DNA of 64,000 nucleotides from Halomonas salipaludis (GTDB lineage: Bacteria; Pseudomonadota; Gammaproteobacteria; Pseudomonadales; Halomonadaceae): NCBI RefSeq assembly GCF_002286975.1, contig NZ_NSKB01000002.1:1-64000 (forward strand), read 5' to 3'. Within the stretch, counting starts at the first letter, position 1. The number at the start of each line of letters is the position of its first letter. Position numbers and translations under genes: made by a program. The notes under the pieces were generated by a model that saw only the letters and a list, made by a program, of their open reading frames with translations, was not told the origin of the DNA and did no database searches. Below are positions 45,954-55,346 of this stretch, piece after piece.

Positions 45954-47123
45954 TTACCACCGACGTTCAAATTTCTTGCGTAACAGGACAGCGGCGGCGT
46001 TCAGTGAGATCAGAACTGCTAGGAGCACTATGATCCCGCCTGCAGTTTTTTCAACAAAGGCACGGCTGGGTTCGCCTGACCAAGTAAATACCTGGGCGGG
46101 CATGACCGTCGCCGCTTGTGTAAACGACGCTGTCACGTCCGGAATAAATGCCACCATGCCAACGATAATCAGTGGCGCCGTCTCCCCCATGGCCTGTGCC
46201 AAACCAATGATCGACCCGGTCATAATGCCAGGCATGGCCAGCGGCAACACATGGTCTTTCACCACTTGCCAACGCGAGCAACCGACACCAAAGGCCGCAT
46301 GGCGAATGGATTCTGGTACGCTGCGAAGCGCGGTACGGGTGGAGATAATAATCACCGGCAAGGTCATCAGTGCCAGCGTCATACCCCCTACTAGTGGCGT
46401 TGAACGTGGCACCCCGAAGAAGTTAATGAATATCGCTAGCCCGAGCAAACCAAACAGAATCGAGGGAATGGCAGCAAGATTATTAATGTTAATTTCAATT
46501 AGCTGAGTAAGTTTATTATCGGGGGCAAACTCTTCCAAATAAACCGCCGTCATCACACCGATAGGAAAAGCAATACCCAGGGTGACGATCATGGTCATGA
46601 CCGTACCCACGACGGCTGACATGATGCCCGCCAATTCAGGCATCTTGGAATCGCCGCGAGAAAAGAAGCCGGCATTGAACTGCATCTCAACCCTACCATC
46701 TTCTACCAAGCGATCAATTCTTGCCTTTTCTTCGTCATCAAGACCACGGACGGGATTTCCCTTTAGATATTGATCCACATTAGCGCTTGCCAACACCCAA
46801 CGTTGAACCGTCGTTCCCAACAATGAAGGATCGTTACGCATTTCAAGAGGAATGACCCGCACCACGCTGCGACTAATGATGGTAGATAAATCTTGATCAA
46901 CGGCTGCGCGACCGTTGCTGGCCGCATCTTCAGTGTAATTTATTTCTATATTGATCATCGCCTGTTTGAAGGCTGGCAAGCCCTTACTCAACATATCGGC
47001 AAAAAATATCAGCAAAAAGGCACCCGCCAGCGCCAGAGCCCCCATCGACATGTATTTCAGACGGGTAGATTTACGATGGCGGCTCTTGAGCTGCTGACTA
47101 ATCTGGTCGTATGAATCACTCAT
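45954..47123 (-). CDS. pstA: Phosphate ABC transporter permease PstA
   Basis: 389 residues, longer than E. coli PstA (296). An N-terminal membrane helix (about 23-45) is followed by a periplasmic-type insertion of about 130 residues, then the permease core. The core has [47 protein letters not shown], and the EAA-like loop [48 protein letters not shown]. It lies 25 bp before pstB and 15 bp after pstC. Confidence 0.95.
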   Translation of the reverse strand: MSDSYDQISQQLKSRHRKSTRLKYMSMGALALAGAFLLIFFADMLSKGLPAFKQAMINIEINYTEDAASNGRAAVDQDLSTIISRSVVRVIPLEMRNDPSLLGTTVQRWVLASANVDQYLKGNPVRGLDDEEKARIDRLVEDGRVEMQFNAGFFSRGDSKMPELAGIMSAVVGTVMTMIVTLGIAFPIGVMTAVYLEEFAPDNKLTQLIEININNLAAIPSILFGLLGLAIFINFFGVPRSTPLVGGMTLALMTLPVIIISTRTALRSVPESIRHAAFGVGCSRWQVVKDHVLPLAMPGIMTGSIIGLAQAMGETAPLIIVGMVAFIPDVTASFTQAATVMPAQVFTWSGEPSRAFVEKTAGGIIVLLAVLISLNAAAVLLRKKFERRW

Positions 47124-47138
47124 TGGGATATCCTGGCG

Positions 47139-48389
47139 TTACAGATTGTTGACGCGGTACTTGTTGCGGAAGCGACGAATCATGATCACCGACACAAGAT
47201 TAAGCGAAAGTGTCACTACGAACAGCACCAGCCCCAGTGCAAAAGCCGAGAGCGTTTCTGCGCTATCAAACTCCAGATCACCGGTCATAGCGGCAACAAT
47301 CCGCACGGTGACAGTCGTCATCTCTTCCAAAGGATTAATGGTAAGGTTGGGACGCATACCCGCTGCCATCACAACAATCATTGTTTCGCCCAACGCCCGC
47401 GACATACCCAAAAGAGAAGCAGAAATAACCCCTGGCAAAGCCGCTGGAATAACCACATCACGAATGGTTTCACCTTTGGTCATGCCCAGTGCCAGCGAGC
47501 CCTGACGCATACTATCAGGCACAGCGTTAATGACGTCATCGGAAAGTGAAGAAATAAAAGGAATAATCATGATCCCCATAACAATCCCAGGGGCCAGTGC
47601 ATTGTTGAATGACGCATCCAGGCCGACGCTATCCGCTAACCGCACAATAAATGGCGCTACAGTAATCGCCGCAAAGAAACCATATACAACGGTCGGAATA
47701 CCGGCGAGAACTTCCAGCATAGGTTTAGCAACTGAACGCACCCGAGCTGGTGCGAATTCCGCCATATAAATTGCCGATAGCAGGCCAATAGGCACCGCCA
47801 CCGCCATAGCAATGGCGGTAATCATAAAGGTGCCGGCAAACAGTGGTACCGAGCCAAACTCGGCACCTGATCCGTCACCCCTGCCTGCGGCGGCCAAGAA
47901 GCTATTGCCGGGTGCCCAGGTAGTACCGGTAATAAAGTTCCAGAAACTATGTATCTGGAAGAAATTAATCGCTTCACCGATGATTGATATCAAAATACCC
48001 AAGGTTGTCAGGATCGAAATCGTCGCGGCACCTGCGAGCACCCAAAGAATGACCGACTCAATCGCCCGACGTGCATGAAAATCAGAGCGAATAAACTTCA
48101 TGCCCACGCCAAGCCCCACCAGAGCCACGGCGAGACTTAACAAAAGCAAAGAAAACGTAGGAATCTCGCTGCCTAACAAGAGCATAACGAAGGCGCCAAG
48201 CGCGCTCAACAAAATGGCTGGCCCTGCTGTCGACACTACAGCAAACCAAGCATATTGGTCGGGCTGCGCATGCATCGCTATTCCTGAGGCACGAACACGA
48301 GTGGCTTTGCTTCGCCCAACAAAGAAGGCGGCAAGGCCTAGCAGCAAAAGTACGCTGCAAAATATCATGAGTATATGATTGGTCTGCAT
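47139..48389 (-). CDS. pstC: Phosphate ABC transporter permease PstC
   Basis: 416 residues, again longer than E. coli PstC (319), with two extra N-terminal membrane segments (about 5-25 and 47-70). The core shows MAVAVPIGLLSAIYMAEFAP, LEVLAGIPTVVYGFFA, and MRQGSLALGMTKGETIRDVVIPAALPGVISASLLGMSRALGETMIV. The extended N-terminus is common in marine and halophilic gammaproteobacteria. A terminator-like hairpin separates it from pstS, so permease expression may be lower than that of the binding protein. Composition is AT-richer than the ars genes. Confidence 0.95.
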   Translation of the reverse strand: MQTNHILMIFCSVLLLLGLAAFFVGRSKATRVRASGIAMHAQPDQYAWFAVVSTAGPAILLSALGAFVMLLLGSEIPTFSLLLLSLAVALVGLGVGMKFIRSDFHARRAIESVILWVLAGAATISILTTLGILISIIGEAINFFQIHSFWNFITGTTWAPGNSFLAAAGRGDGSGAEFGSVPLFAGTFMITAIAMAVAVPIGLLSAIYMAEFAPARVRSVAKPMLEVLAGIPTVVYGFFAAITVAPFIVRLADSVGLDASFNNALAPGIVMGIMIIPFISSLSDDVINAVPDSMRQGSLALGMTKGETIRDVVIPAALPGVISASLLGMSRALGETMIVVMAAGMRPNLTINPLEEMTTVTVRIVAAMTGDLEFDSAETLSAFALGLVLFVVTLSLNLVSVIMIRRFRNKYRVNNL

Positions 48390-48510
48390 CGTAGGTATCT
48401 CAGGTTAACCAATGGAACCGTTTGCCGAGTCACCCTAAGGCAAAAATATGACATCTATGTTACAGCCGTGTCATCATTCAGCGGTTGCAGCAAAACCTTA
48501 TGAAAAGCAA

Positions 48511-48540
48511 AAAGCCGACAGCACTGTTAGCTGCCGGCCT
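48511..48540 (-). terminator. Terminator-like hairpin between pstS and pstC
   Basis: On the minus strand GCCGGCAGC pairs with GCTGTCGGC (one mismatch) around a 7-nt loop, followed by TTTTT. It starts 20 bp after the pstS stop and would attenuate read-through to pstCAB. Confidence 0.75.
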
Positions 48541-48560
48541 TCTACTATCTAAAGGCTAAC

Positions 48561-49589
48561 TTACTCCAGATCTTCCTTTGTAAGCTGCTTACGATCCGCC
48601 AAATCTTGCTGAACACGAGCAAGCGCATCGGCGGTGGGAAGGATCAGGCCAATATCGGCGAGCAAACCACCGTCACCCAGCATCATGTCCGATACAAACA
48701 TCTCGGCATAATCGTACATCACCGGCACTTCATCAGCGTGCTGATTCTTGACATAGAAGAACATTGAACGGGCAATGGGATAATCGAAACTAGAGATCGT
48801 TTCAGGCGTCGGTTCAACACCGTCGATGCTAGAACCAATCAGGACGTCGTCGTTTTCTTCAAGGAAAGAAAAACCGAAAATACCGAAAGCGGTGTTGTCT
48901 TGGGTCAGACGCTGAACGATCAGGTTATCGTTTTCACCGCCGTCAATCCAAACACCGTCAACACGCACATCTGAGTAATCTTCATCGCCGTATTCTGAGA
49001 AGTCACTGGCAACCGCTTCCAACACCAGCTCTTCAAAAGCATCACGAGTACCCGAGGTGGTCGGCGGTCCGACAATGACGATTTCACGATCCGGCAGAGA
49101 GTCGTCGATCTCGCTCCAGTTGGTGTAGGGGTTTTCTACCAACTCACCATCAACCGGAATCAGCTGAGCAATCGCCATGAACAGCTGCTCGCGAGTAACT
49201 GGCATCGGCTCGTTGTCAGCGGTTTGCGCAAAAGCGATACCATCACTACCGATGTAGACTTCGGTAATATCGGTAACACCGTTTTCTGCACAGCGCTCAA
49301 ACTCACCGACATGCATACGACGAGAAGCGTTAGTGATATCCGGCGTGCCTTCACCTACGCCGTTACAGAACAAACGCAAGCCACCACCTGAACCGGTACT
49401 TTCAATCACTGGCGTTGGATAATTAGTGGTCGCGCCGAACTCTTCCGCCACGAAGCTGGCGAACGGATAAACGGTACTGGAGCCTACGATGTTGATTTGC
49501 TCACGGGCTTGGGCCACACCGGCCACGCCAATGACGGCGGCAGCGATCACTGTGGCCTTGAATACGCGGGTCTTGAGGATGCGGTTCAT
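48561..49589 (-). CDS. pstS: Phosphate-binding protein PstS
   Basis: 342 residues. A signal peptide (MNRILKTRVFKATVIAAAVIG, cleavage after AQA near 29) precedes INIVGSSTVYPFASFVAEEFG, the phosphate-loop region of PBP-like PstS proteins. Later come SRRMHVGEFERCAENG, VGPPTTSGTRDAFEELVLEAV and RSMFFYVKNQHADEV. The protein is acidic, as expected for a halophile periplasmic protein. GGAG lies 8 nt before ATG 49589. A Pho box lies about 60 nt upstream, so induction by phosphate starvation is likely. Confidence 0.95.
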   Translation of the reverse strand: MNRILKTRVFKATVIAAAVIGVAGVAQAREQINIVGSSTVYPFASFVAEEFGATTNYPTPVIESTGSGGGLRLFCNGVGEGTPDITNASRRMHVGEFERCAENGVTDITEVYIGSDGIAFAQTADNEPMPVTREQLFMAIAQLIPVDGELVENPYTNWSEIDDSLPDREIVIVGPPTTSGTRDAFEELVLEAVASDFSEYGDEDYSDVRVDGVWIDGGENDNLIVQRLTQDNTAFGIFGFSFLEENDDVLIGSSIDGVEPTPETISSFDYPIARSMFFYVKNQHADEVPVMYDYAEMFVSDMMLGDGGLLADIGLILPTADALARVQQDLADRKQLTKEDLE

Positions 49590-49650
49590 GCGGATAGCTC
49601 CTGTCGATGAGAGTGTGCAACCTTCGCAAGGCACAAGATGCCTAATCAAA

Positions 49651-49668
49651 GTGACAACTTCATGACAG
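49651..49668 (-). promoter_or_regulatory. Pho box before pstS
   Basis: On the minus strand CTGTCAT-GAAG-TTGTCAC gives two 7-bp PhoB half sites with 4-bp spacing, 62 bp before the pstS ATG. The first half site is perfect and the second differs at two positions. Confidence 0.85.
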
Positions 49669-49682
49669 GTGCAGACGAGATA

Positions 49683-50417
49683 TCACATCAGCAACCCCAG
49701 CGCCGCCAGGGTGGAGAGCGCCATCGACGACCAGGTCAGCGCACGGCGGTCGAAACGGTGGGCACAGGCATTGGCCAGGGCGTTGCCGACCAGCAGCCAG
49801 GGGAACAGGCTGGCGGCGAGCAGCAGATGCCAGGCGCGCACCTGCCCGGCCAGGGCCAGGGCCAGCAGCGTCATCAGCGAGCTGCAGATGAAGTAGGCGG
49901 CGAGATTGCCCCGCGCGCTGTCCGGTGGCAGGCGGTGCATCAGCATGGCGATGGGCGGCCCACCGATCGCCGAGACGGTACCGAAGATGCCCGACAGCAC
50001 CCCGGCAATGAACAGGCTCACACGATTGACCGGCAGGCGGATCTTGAGCAGGCTGACCGCCACCGCACTGAGCACGATCAGCGCGATGGCGTTCTCGAGC
50101 AGCGCCAGCGGTGCCGCCAGCAGCAGCCAGATGCCCAGCAGCGTGCCCGGCACCCGCCCCACCAGCGCCGCACCGATGAAGGTCACGCGCACCTCGTGGC
50201 GATACTTACCGACCATCATCAGCGACACCGTGAAACCGAACAGCACCAGGATCACCGGCACCAGGCGCGGCTCCAGCATCAGCAGCAGTGGCGCACCGAT
50301 CACGGCCAGGCCAAAGCCGGTGGCGCGCTGCACGAAGGCCCCCACCAGCAGCGTCAGGCCACAGCCGGCCCATACCAGCGGCGCCATGTCGAGGGCGGCG
50401 AACAGCCCCTCAGGCAT
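49683..50417 (-). CDS. TauE/SafE (TSUP) family permease
   Basis: 244 residues with about eight membrane segments. The family outline is visible in LVWAGCGLTLLVGAFVQRATGFGLAVIGAPLLLML near the start and in LFIAGVLSGIFGTVSAIGGPPIAMLMHRL at mid-length. TSUP proteins move sulfite, sulfonates or other small organic anions; nothing here defines the substrate. ATG 50417 was chosen because GGAGG lies 8 nt upstream. It overlaps the upstream MFS gene by 8 bp, so the two transporters are coupled. Confidence 0.88.
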   Translation of the reverse strand: MPEGLFAALDMAPLVWAGCGLTLLVGAFVQRATGFGLAVIGAPLLLMLEPRLVPVILVLFGFTVSLMMVGKYRHEVRVTFIGAALVGRVPGTLLGIWLLLAAPLALLENAIALIVLSAVAVSLLKIRLPVNRVSLFIAGVLSGIFGTVSAIGGPPIAMLMHRLPPDSARGNLAAYFICSSLMTLLALALAGQVRAWHLLLAASLFPWLLVGNALANACAHRFDRRALTWSSMALSTLAALGLLM

Positions 50418-51597
50418 CCGCGCGGCCTCCCACCAGCCAGCGCAGCGCGACGTTGCCGAAGATCGACACACCAAGCATGGTCAGTACCATCGGCCACAGG
50501 TTCTCGATCTCGAAGGCGCTGACCATCACCCCGGCGAGACCGGCGGCACCGAACTTGATACCGCCCATCACCGCCGTGGCGGTGGCGCTGATATGGCCGA
50601 AGTGGTCGAGCAGCGACGACATGGCATTGGGGGTGATCAGCCCGACCATGCCGGCATAGATCATGATCAGCGGCACCAGGGTATACAGCGAATCGAGCCC
50701 GAGTATGGTGACTGCAACCAGTGCCGTGGCCGCGCCCAGTTGGATGCCCAGCCCCAGGTACATATTCTGCTGCGGCGTGCGCTTGCCGCGCAGCAGGCGG
50801 ATATTGACCCAATTGGAGAGCGCGATCACCACCACATTGACACCGAACACCAGCGGATACATCGCCGGCGACAGGCCGAAGTAGTCGAGATACAGAAACG
50901 GCGAGAAGGTCACGAAGGCGAACAGCCCGGCAAACGAGGCCGCCACCGCGCAAATATAGCCCATGCCCTGGCGATGGCTCAGCACGCTGGCATAGTTGGC
51001 CAGCACCTGGCGCGGGCTGGCCGCCGGCAGGCTGGGATCGCGGGTCTCGGGTAGCTGGGTGCTGAGCAGCCAGATCAGAAACGCCGCGTAGGCCGCCAGG
51101 AACACAAAGATCAGCCACCAGTCGGCGAGATACAGCAGCCCGCTGCCCACTACCGGTGCCACCAGCGGCGCCAACATCATGATCATCGCCATGGTCGACA
51201 TCACGCTGGCCGCCTGGCGGCCGCTGAAGCAGTCGCGCACGATGGCTGCGGAATTGACCACGCAGGCACCGCCGCCCAGTGCCTGCACGAAGCGCCAGGC
51301 CAGCAGTTCGGTGAGCGAGCCCGCCGTGGTGATCATCAAGCTGGCCAGCAGAAACACCACCAGGCCGCCAATCAGCACCGGCTTGCGACCGAGGCGGTCG
51401 GAGAGCGGCCCGAACACCAGCTGGCCCAGCGCAAAGCCGAACAGGAACACGCTGATCGACAGTTCGGTACGGTGAATGCTGGCACCTACCGATGCGGCCA
51501 GCCGCGACATCGCCGGCAGATAGGCATCGATGGCAAAGGGGGCTAGAGCAGTGTTGGCCGCCACCAACCAGGCAACCCGGCGAGCATTGAGCGTCAC
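50410..51597 (-). CDS. Bcr/CflA-family MFS drug exporter
   Basis: 395 residues with 12 membrane segments. Diagnostic stretches are APFAIDAYLPAMSRLAASVGAS (motif D1-like start), FGFALGQLVFGPLSDRLGRKPVLIGG (MFS motif A), and LLAWRFVQALGGGACVVNSAAIVRD (motif B). Members export bicyclomycin, chloramphenicol, sulfonamides or cysteine/dipeptides. It is translationally linked with the TSUP permease. The substrate is not determinable. Confidence 0.92.
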   Translation of the reverse strand: MTLNARRVAWLVAANTALAPFAIDAYLPAMSRLAASVGASIHRTELSISVFLFGFALGQLVFGPLSDRLGRKPVLIGGLVVFLLASLMITTAGSLTELLAWRFVQALGGGACVVNSAAIVRDCFSGRQAASVMSTMAMIMMLAPLVAPVVGSGLLYLADWWLIFVFLAAYAAFLIWLLSTQLPETRDPSLPAASPRQVLANYASVLSHRQGMGYICAVAASFAGLFAFVTFSPFLYLDYFGLSPAMYPLVFGVNVVVIALSNWVNIRLLRGKRTPQQNMYLGLGIQLGAATALVAVTILGLDSLYTLVPLIMIYAGMVGLITPNAMSSLLDHFGHISATATAVMGGIKFGAAGLAGVMVSAFEIENLWPMVLTMLGVSIFGNVALRWLVGGRADA

Positions 51598-51782
51598 GAC
51601 GCCTCCTCGAGCCGGCGACGGCGAGCAGCCGGCCAGCGTGAAAAGATAGGCGGCTAATCATACCACTAGATGCGGCCAGGCGCAGGCCTGCCGCGGATTG
51701 ATCGCGAGCGATGCGGCTATCAGCGCGACTCCTGGAATTGATAGAGTAGTAGCGGCTTACCTCACCCACAGGACACACGCCC

Positions 51783-52718
51783 ATGGATCAGGACAAACTG
51801 TCACAGCTCAAGACCATGACCACGGTGGTCGCCGATAGCGGCGATATCGAGGCGATTCGCCGCTTCAGCCCCACCGACGCCACCACCAACCCGTCGCTGA
51901 TTCTGCAGGCCGCCCAGCAGCAGACGCGACGCGCGCGCCTCGCCGAGCTGGCCCGGCAAAGCGTCGATATCGACGACGCCCTGGACGCCGTGGCAGTGGA
52001 GATCGGCAGCGAGATCAGCGAGCTGGTGCCGGGCTATGTCTCGACCGAAGTCAGCGCACGCCTCTCCTTCGACACCAATGCCACCCTGGACCGCGCCCGC
52101 TCGCTGATCGCGCGTTATGAGCGGCGTGGCGTCAGCCGCGAGCGAATCCTGATCAAGGTCGCCTCGACCTGGGAAGGCATCCGCGCCGCCCAGCAGCTCG
52201 AACGGGAAGGGATTCGCACCAACCTCACCCTGTTGTTCAGCTTCACCCAGGCCCAGGCCTGCGCCGATGCCGGGGTCACGCTGATCTCCCCCTTCGTTGG
52301 CCGCATCCTCGACTGGCACAAGGCCGCCACTCCGGACGCCGACTTCAGCGGCGACAACGACCCCGGGGTACGCTCGGTCAAAGCGATCTACGAGCACTAC
52401 AAGGGCCACGGCTACAGGACCATCGTGATGGGGGCGAGCTTTCGCAATAGCGGCGAGATAGAGGCGCTGGCGGGCTGCGATCGGCTGACCATTTCGCCCA
52501 AGCTGCTCGAGGAGCTGGCCGCCGACCGCGGGCCACTGAAGCGTCGCCTGACGCCGTGCGATGCCGAAACCTCGGCTCCCGAGCCTAACGACGAGGCCGA
52601 ATTCCGCTGGGCCATGAACGAGGACGCCATGGCCACCGAGAAGCTGGCCGAGGGCATTCGCAAGTTCATGGACGACCAGCGCAAGCTGGAGAAGCTGCTG
52701 GGCGAACTACGCTGCTGA
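51783..52718 (+). CDS. tal: Transaldolase
   Basis: 311 residues of the TalB/TalA class. The Schiff-base lysine is K125 in [12 protein letters not shown], with [10 protein letters not shown] (about 32-41) and [30 protein letters not shown] as the other active-site stretches. It moves a dihydroxyacetone unit between sedoheptulose-7-phosphate and glyceraldehyde-3-phosphate in the pentose phosphate pathway. It is a single gene. AGGA lies 9 nt upstream. The C-terminal helix ends at LGELRC. Confidence 0.96.
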   Translation: MDQDKLSQLKTMTTVVADSGDIEAIRRFSPTDATTNPSLILQAAQQQTRRARLAELARQSVDIDDALDAVAVEIGSEISELVPGYVSTEVSARLSFDTNATLDRARSLIARYERRGVSRERILIKVASTWEGIRAAQQLEREGIRTNLTLLFSFTQAQACADAGVTLISPFVGRILDWHKAATPDADFSGDNDPGVRSVKAIYEHYKGHGYRTIVMGASFRNSGEIEALAGCDRLTISPKLLEELAADRGPLKRRLTPCDAETSAPEPNDEAEFRWAMNEDAMATEKLAEGIRKFMDDQRKLEKLLGELRC

Positions 52719-52756
52719 GAGGGGGTTGCTGAAAGCAAGAAGGCTGCGCGAGCCGC

Positions 52757-53287
52757 TCACTTGAGCGGCTCCGGCGTACGTTGGCGCTCGCGCTGCTGCT
52801 CCTCGAGCAGTTCCACCAATGGCTGGAACTCCGAGCGATTGTGCTCACTCATGTGCATCAGGATGCGATGCGCTTCGAGAATGCGCTGCTGGAGTCCCGC
52901 TTCGTCAGCCTCGATCTGCGGCAACTCATCGAGCTCACTCGGCTCGCTGAGCGGTGCCTCGACCAGGGTGAAGTAGTGGGAGAAGCCCATCACATCGAGC
53001 ATGCGCTGCACGTCGGGATGGTCGGCCACGATGGTCGGCGGCTGCTCGACCTTGTCCTTGACCGCCATCGCCACCTTGGCCAGAAACCCCAGCGCCGTGG
53101 AGTCGACATTGCTGGCATCGCGCAGGTCGATCATGACCGCCTTGAGCCCAGGCGTCGCGGCCAGCCGCTGAACCTGATCGTCCAGCGTCGCGCAAAGCGT
53201 CAGGCGTACATCGCCACACAGCTTGAGCACGAACACGCCGGAGTCGAACGCCGCCTTCAGTCGCCCTTCATGCATCATCATCGTCAA
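52757..53287 (-). CDS. STAS-domain anti-anti-sigma factor-like protein
   Basis: 176 residues. A STAS domain (about 5-105) contains the switch region MIDLRDASNVDSTALGFLAKVAMA, whose Ser is the usual phosphorylation site. A further 70 charged helical residues follow without recognised domain. Start choice among ATG 53287, 53281, 53278 and 53275 is open; all lie within the 3' end of the phosphatase gene, so translation is coupled. Together the two genes resemble the Pseudomonas HsbA/HsbR pair, where dephosphorylated HsbA titrates an anti-sigma factor. No anti-sigma kinase is encoded nearby. Confidence 0.87.
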   Translation of the reverse strand: MTMMMHEGRLKAAFDSGVFVLKLCGDVRLTLCATLDDQVQRLAATPGLKAVMIDLRDASNVDSTALGFLAKVAMAVKDKVEQPPTIVADHPDVQRMLDVMGFSHYFTLVEAPLSEPSELDELPQIEADEAGLQQRILEAHRILMHMSEHNRSEFQPLVELLEEQQRERQRTPEPLK

Positions 53288-54464
53288 ATCCGCTCAACGT
53301 CATGATCGTCAGGTCATCCGGAAGCTCATCGTGGCCTGGCGCGCGACCGGCAACGGCATCGTCGTCGTTCTCCGGCACGTCACCCAGTGACAGCTTCCCC
53401 CGCAGTGTGGCCACGTCATCGCTGGCCAACACCAGACGCTCGAGTTCCTTGAGCCGACTATCGAGACTGTCGCCAGACAGCCACTCCAATACTCCATCCG
53501 AACATAGCCAAAGTCGGAAGTTCTGCGGTAGTTCACAACCCAGCGTGGGGTATTCAACGCCTGGAAACAAGCCCACCGGCATACCTTCGCCGTCGAGCAG
53601 GCGCAGCCGACCGTCGCTGACCAGCATCGGCATCGGCAGCTGGGCGCCGAGCGAATAGTGCAGGTAGTGATGCTGGCGGTCAAATACGCCGACGAACAGG
53701 GTCGCATGCTTGCCGATCCCGGCGTCCAGCAGCTCACGGTTGAGCTTGCCAAGCCAGCGTGCCGGCAGGCGCTCCGGATGCTGCCCATCCCACTGCGCCA
53801 GCCAGTGATTGCACAGATACTTGAGCAGCACCGTGACGAACGCCGACGAGGCACCGTGCCCCGAGACATCGGCGAAGTAGAACACGCTGTAGCGCTCGTC
53901 GAAGCGCTGAAAATCGAGGAAATCGCCGGACAGGTAGAGTGACGGCGCCAGCCAGTAGTCGCAGCTCACGCCGTTGAGGGTCAGCGGACGCTGCGGCAGC
54001 AGCTTGCGCTGAATATGCCCGCCGGCCTGCTGGTCGAGGCGCAGCATCGCCAGGTGGGTCTCGAGGTGCTCGTTGAGATCGGCCAGGCGCAGGCGGTCGC
54101 GCTCGTGCTCCCGCGCCAGGCGGTGGTTGTCGATCACCTTGTCGATCATTCGCCGCAGCACGTCACCGTGACGCAGCGGCGCGACGATGTAGTCGGCCAC
54201 GCCGACCTCCACCGCCTTGATCAGCTCGGCGTCGAGTCGCTCATCGCTGACCACCAGCGTCGGCAGACGCCTCGACAGCGCCGCCCACTGGGTCGGTGGC
54301 ACGGCGCGCACATGCGCTACCGCCAGCAGGGTATGGTCAGGTAGCTCTTCCGGATCGGCCACCGCGACGACGGCGAAGTGGCCCTTGGCAATCATATCGG
54401 CCAGCGCATCACGCTCCTCCCCCGGCTGGTCGATGACCCCGATCAAGCGCTTGTCACTAGCCAT
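53268..54464 (-). CDS. SpoIIE-type serine phosphatase with degenerate receiver domain
   Basis: 398 residues. An N-terminal receiver-like domain (about 1-118) is followed by a coiled-coil linker (about 118-140) and a PP2C/SpoIIE phosphatase (about 150-390). The phosphatase shows SGDFLDFQRFDERYSVFYFADVSGHGASSAF (metal-binding Asp residues), LLDAGIGKHATLFVGVF, and LWLCSDGVLEW. In the receiver the phosphoacceptor site is replaced: the expected strand reads LLAVAHVRAVPP with no Asp. Regulation is therefore probably not by phosphotransfer. Its presumed substrate is the STAS protein encoded immediately downstream. Confidence 0.9.
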   Translation of the reverse strand: MASDKRLIGVIDQPGEERDALADMIAKGHFAVVAVADPEELPDHTLLAVAHVRAVPPTQWAALSRRLPTLVVSDERLDAELIKAVEVGVADYIVAPLRHGDVLRRMIDKVIDNHRLAREHERDRLRLADLNEHLETHLAMLRLDQQAGGHIQRKLLPQRPLTLNGVSCDYWLAPSLYLSGDFLDFQRFDERYSVFYFADVSGHGASSAFVTVLLKYLCNHWLAQWDGQHPERLPARWLGKLNRELLDAGIGKHATLFVGVFDRQHHYLHYSLGAQLPMPMLVSDGRLRLLDGEGMPVGLFPGVEYPTLGCELPQNFRLWLCSDGVLEWLSGDSLDSRLKELERLVLASDDVATLRGKLSLGDVPENDDDAVAGRAPGHDELPDDLTIMTLSGFDDDDA

Positions 54465-54473
54465 ATACCACCT

Positions 54474-55211
54474 TCAATCGGCGAAATCGTCATCGTCAAA
54501 GTCGAAATCAAAGTCGTCGCTGGCGAACGGATCGTCGCCCAGCTCCCCGTCGCTGACTTCGAAGCGGCGCTGCTGCAGATAGGAGTCACGAATAAAACTG
54601 TAGCGGTCACCGCGAATCATCTCCTCGAGATCCAGCAGGCCGGCACGCATGTCAACGACCCGCAGCGCCGTCAGAGCAATCTCGAGTTCTGCATCATCCA
54701 GGTAGTAGAGCGGGTAGGTCGCCGCATCGGCTGGCAGGCCACCGGCATCACGCAGCGTGCTCGGGCCCAGGAAAGGCAGCACCAGGTAACGCGACTCCTC
54801 CCACCCCCACACTGCCAGGGTCTGGCCGAAGTCCTCGTCGCGCCCGGTGATCTCCATATGCGTGGCGAAATCCCACAACCCACCGATGCCCACAGTGGTA
54901 TTGATCAGGAAGCGCGTCGCGGCGATGCCGGCATTGCCCGGCTTGCCCTGCAGCAGGCTGTTGAGCGCGGTGCGCGGCTCGCCGAGGTTGGAGAAGAAGT
55001 TGCTGACGCCAGTCTGTACCGGCTGCGGCGTCACCGTGTCATAGCCGCGCGCCACGGGGCGCAGCACGGCGCGGTCGAGCGCATCGTTGAACACGAATAC
55101 CCGCCGGTTGAAGCCCTCCCAGGGGTCATCCGGATTGCGCTCTTCGATGGTCTGAGTCCCTGCACAGCCAGCCAGCACCAGCGCCAGCATTAGCACCGCT
55201 GCCAAGCGCAT
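54474..55211 (-). CDS. mlaA: MlaA (VacJ) outer-membrane lipid asymmetry lipoprotein
   Basis: 245 residues from ATG 55211. The signal and lipobox LAGC (Cys about 16) are followed by the MlaA core: DPWEGFNRRVFVFNDALDRAVLRPVARGYD, VSNFFSNLGEPRTALNSLLQGK, and TLAVWGWEESRYLVLPFLGPSTLRDAGG. It sits in the outer membrane and hands mislocalised phospholipids to MlaC. The tail is unusually acidic (DDPFASDDFDFDFDDDDFAD). A start at 55259 or 55256 would add 16 residues before the signal peptide and has AGGGTG close by, so it cannot be ruled out. It ends 9 bp before the SpoIIE gene. Confidence 0.93.
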   Translation of the reverse strand: MRLAAVLMLALVLAGCAGTQTIEERNPDDPWEGFNRRVFVFNDALDRAVLRPVARGYDTVTPQPVQTGVSNFFSNLGEPRTALNSLLQGKPGNAGIAATRFLINTTVGIGGLWDFATHMEITGRDEDFGQTLAVWGWEESRYLVLPFLGPSTLRDAGGLPADAATYPLYYLDDAELEIALTALRVVDMRAGLLDLEEMIRGDRYSFIRDSYLQQRRFEVSDGELGDDPFASDDFDFDFDDDDFAD

Positions 55212-55346
55212 GTCGGCTGCCAGCTCGTTTCCCCACCCGCGTCCCTTGCCTTGCATCATGTCACCCTGTGGTTACCACTATATTGTAGATGGTTCATCAA
55301 CCCAGCACTGCATCAGCCCGTACAGATTGATCCGAGCGGCCTGCGC

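Noticed and set aside
52750-52771. GAGCCGCT/AGCGGCTC hairpin after tal as a terminator
   Set aside because: It overlaps the last codons of the STAS gene and has no T run on either strand, so support is too weak.
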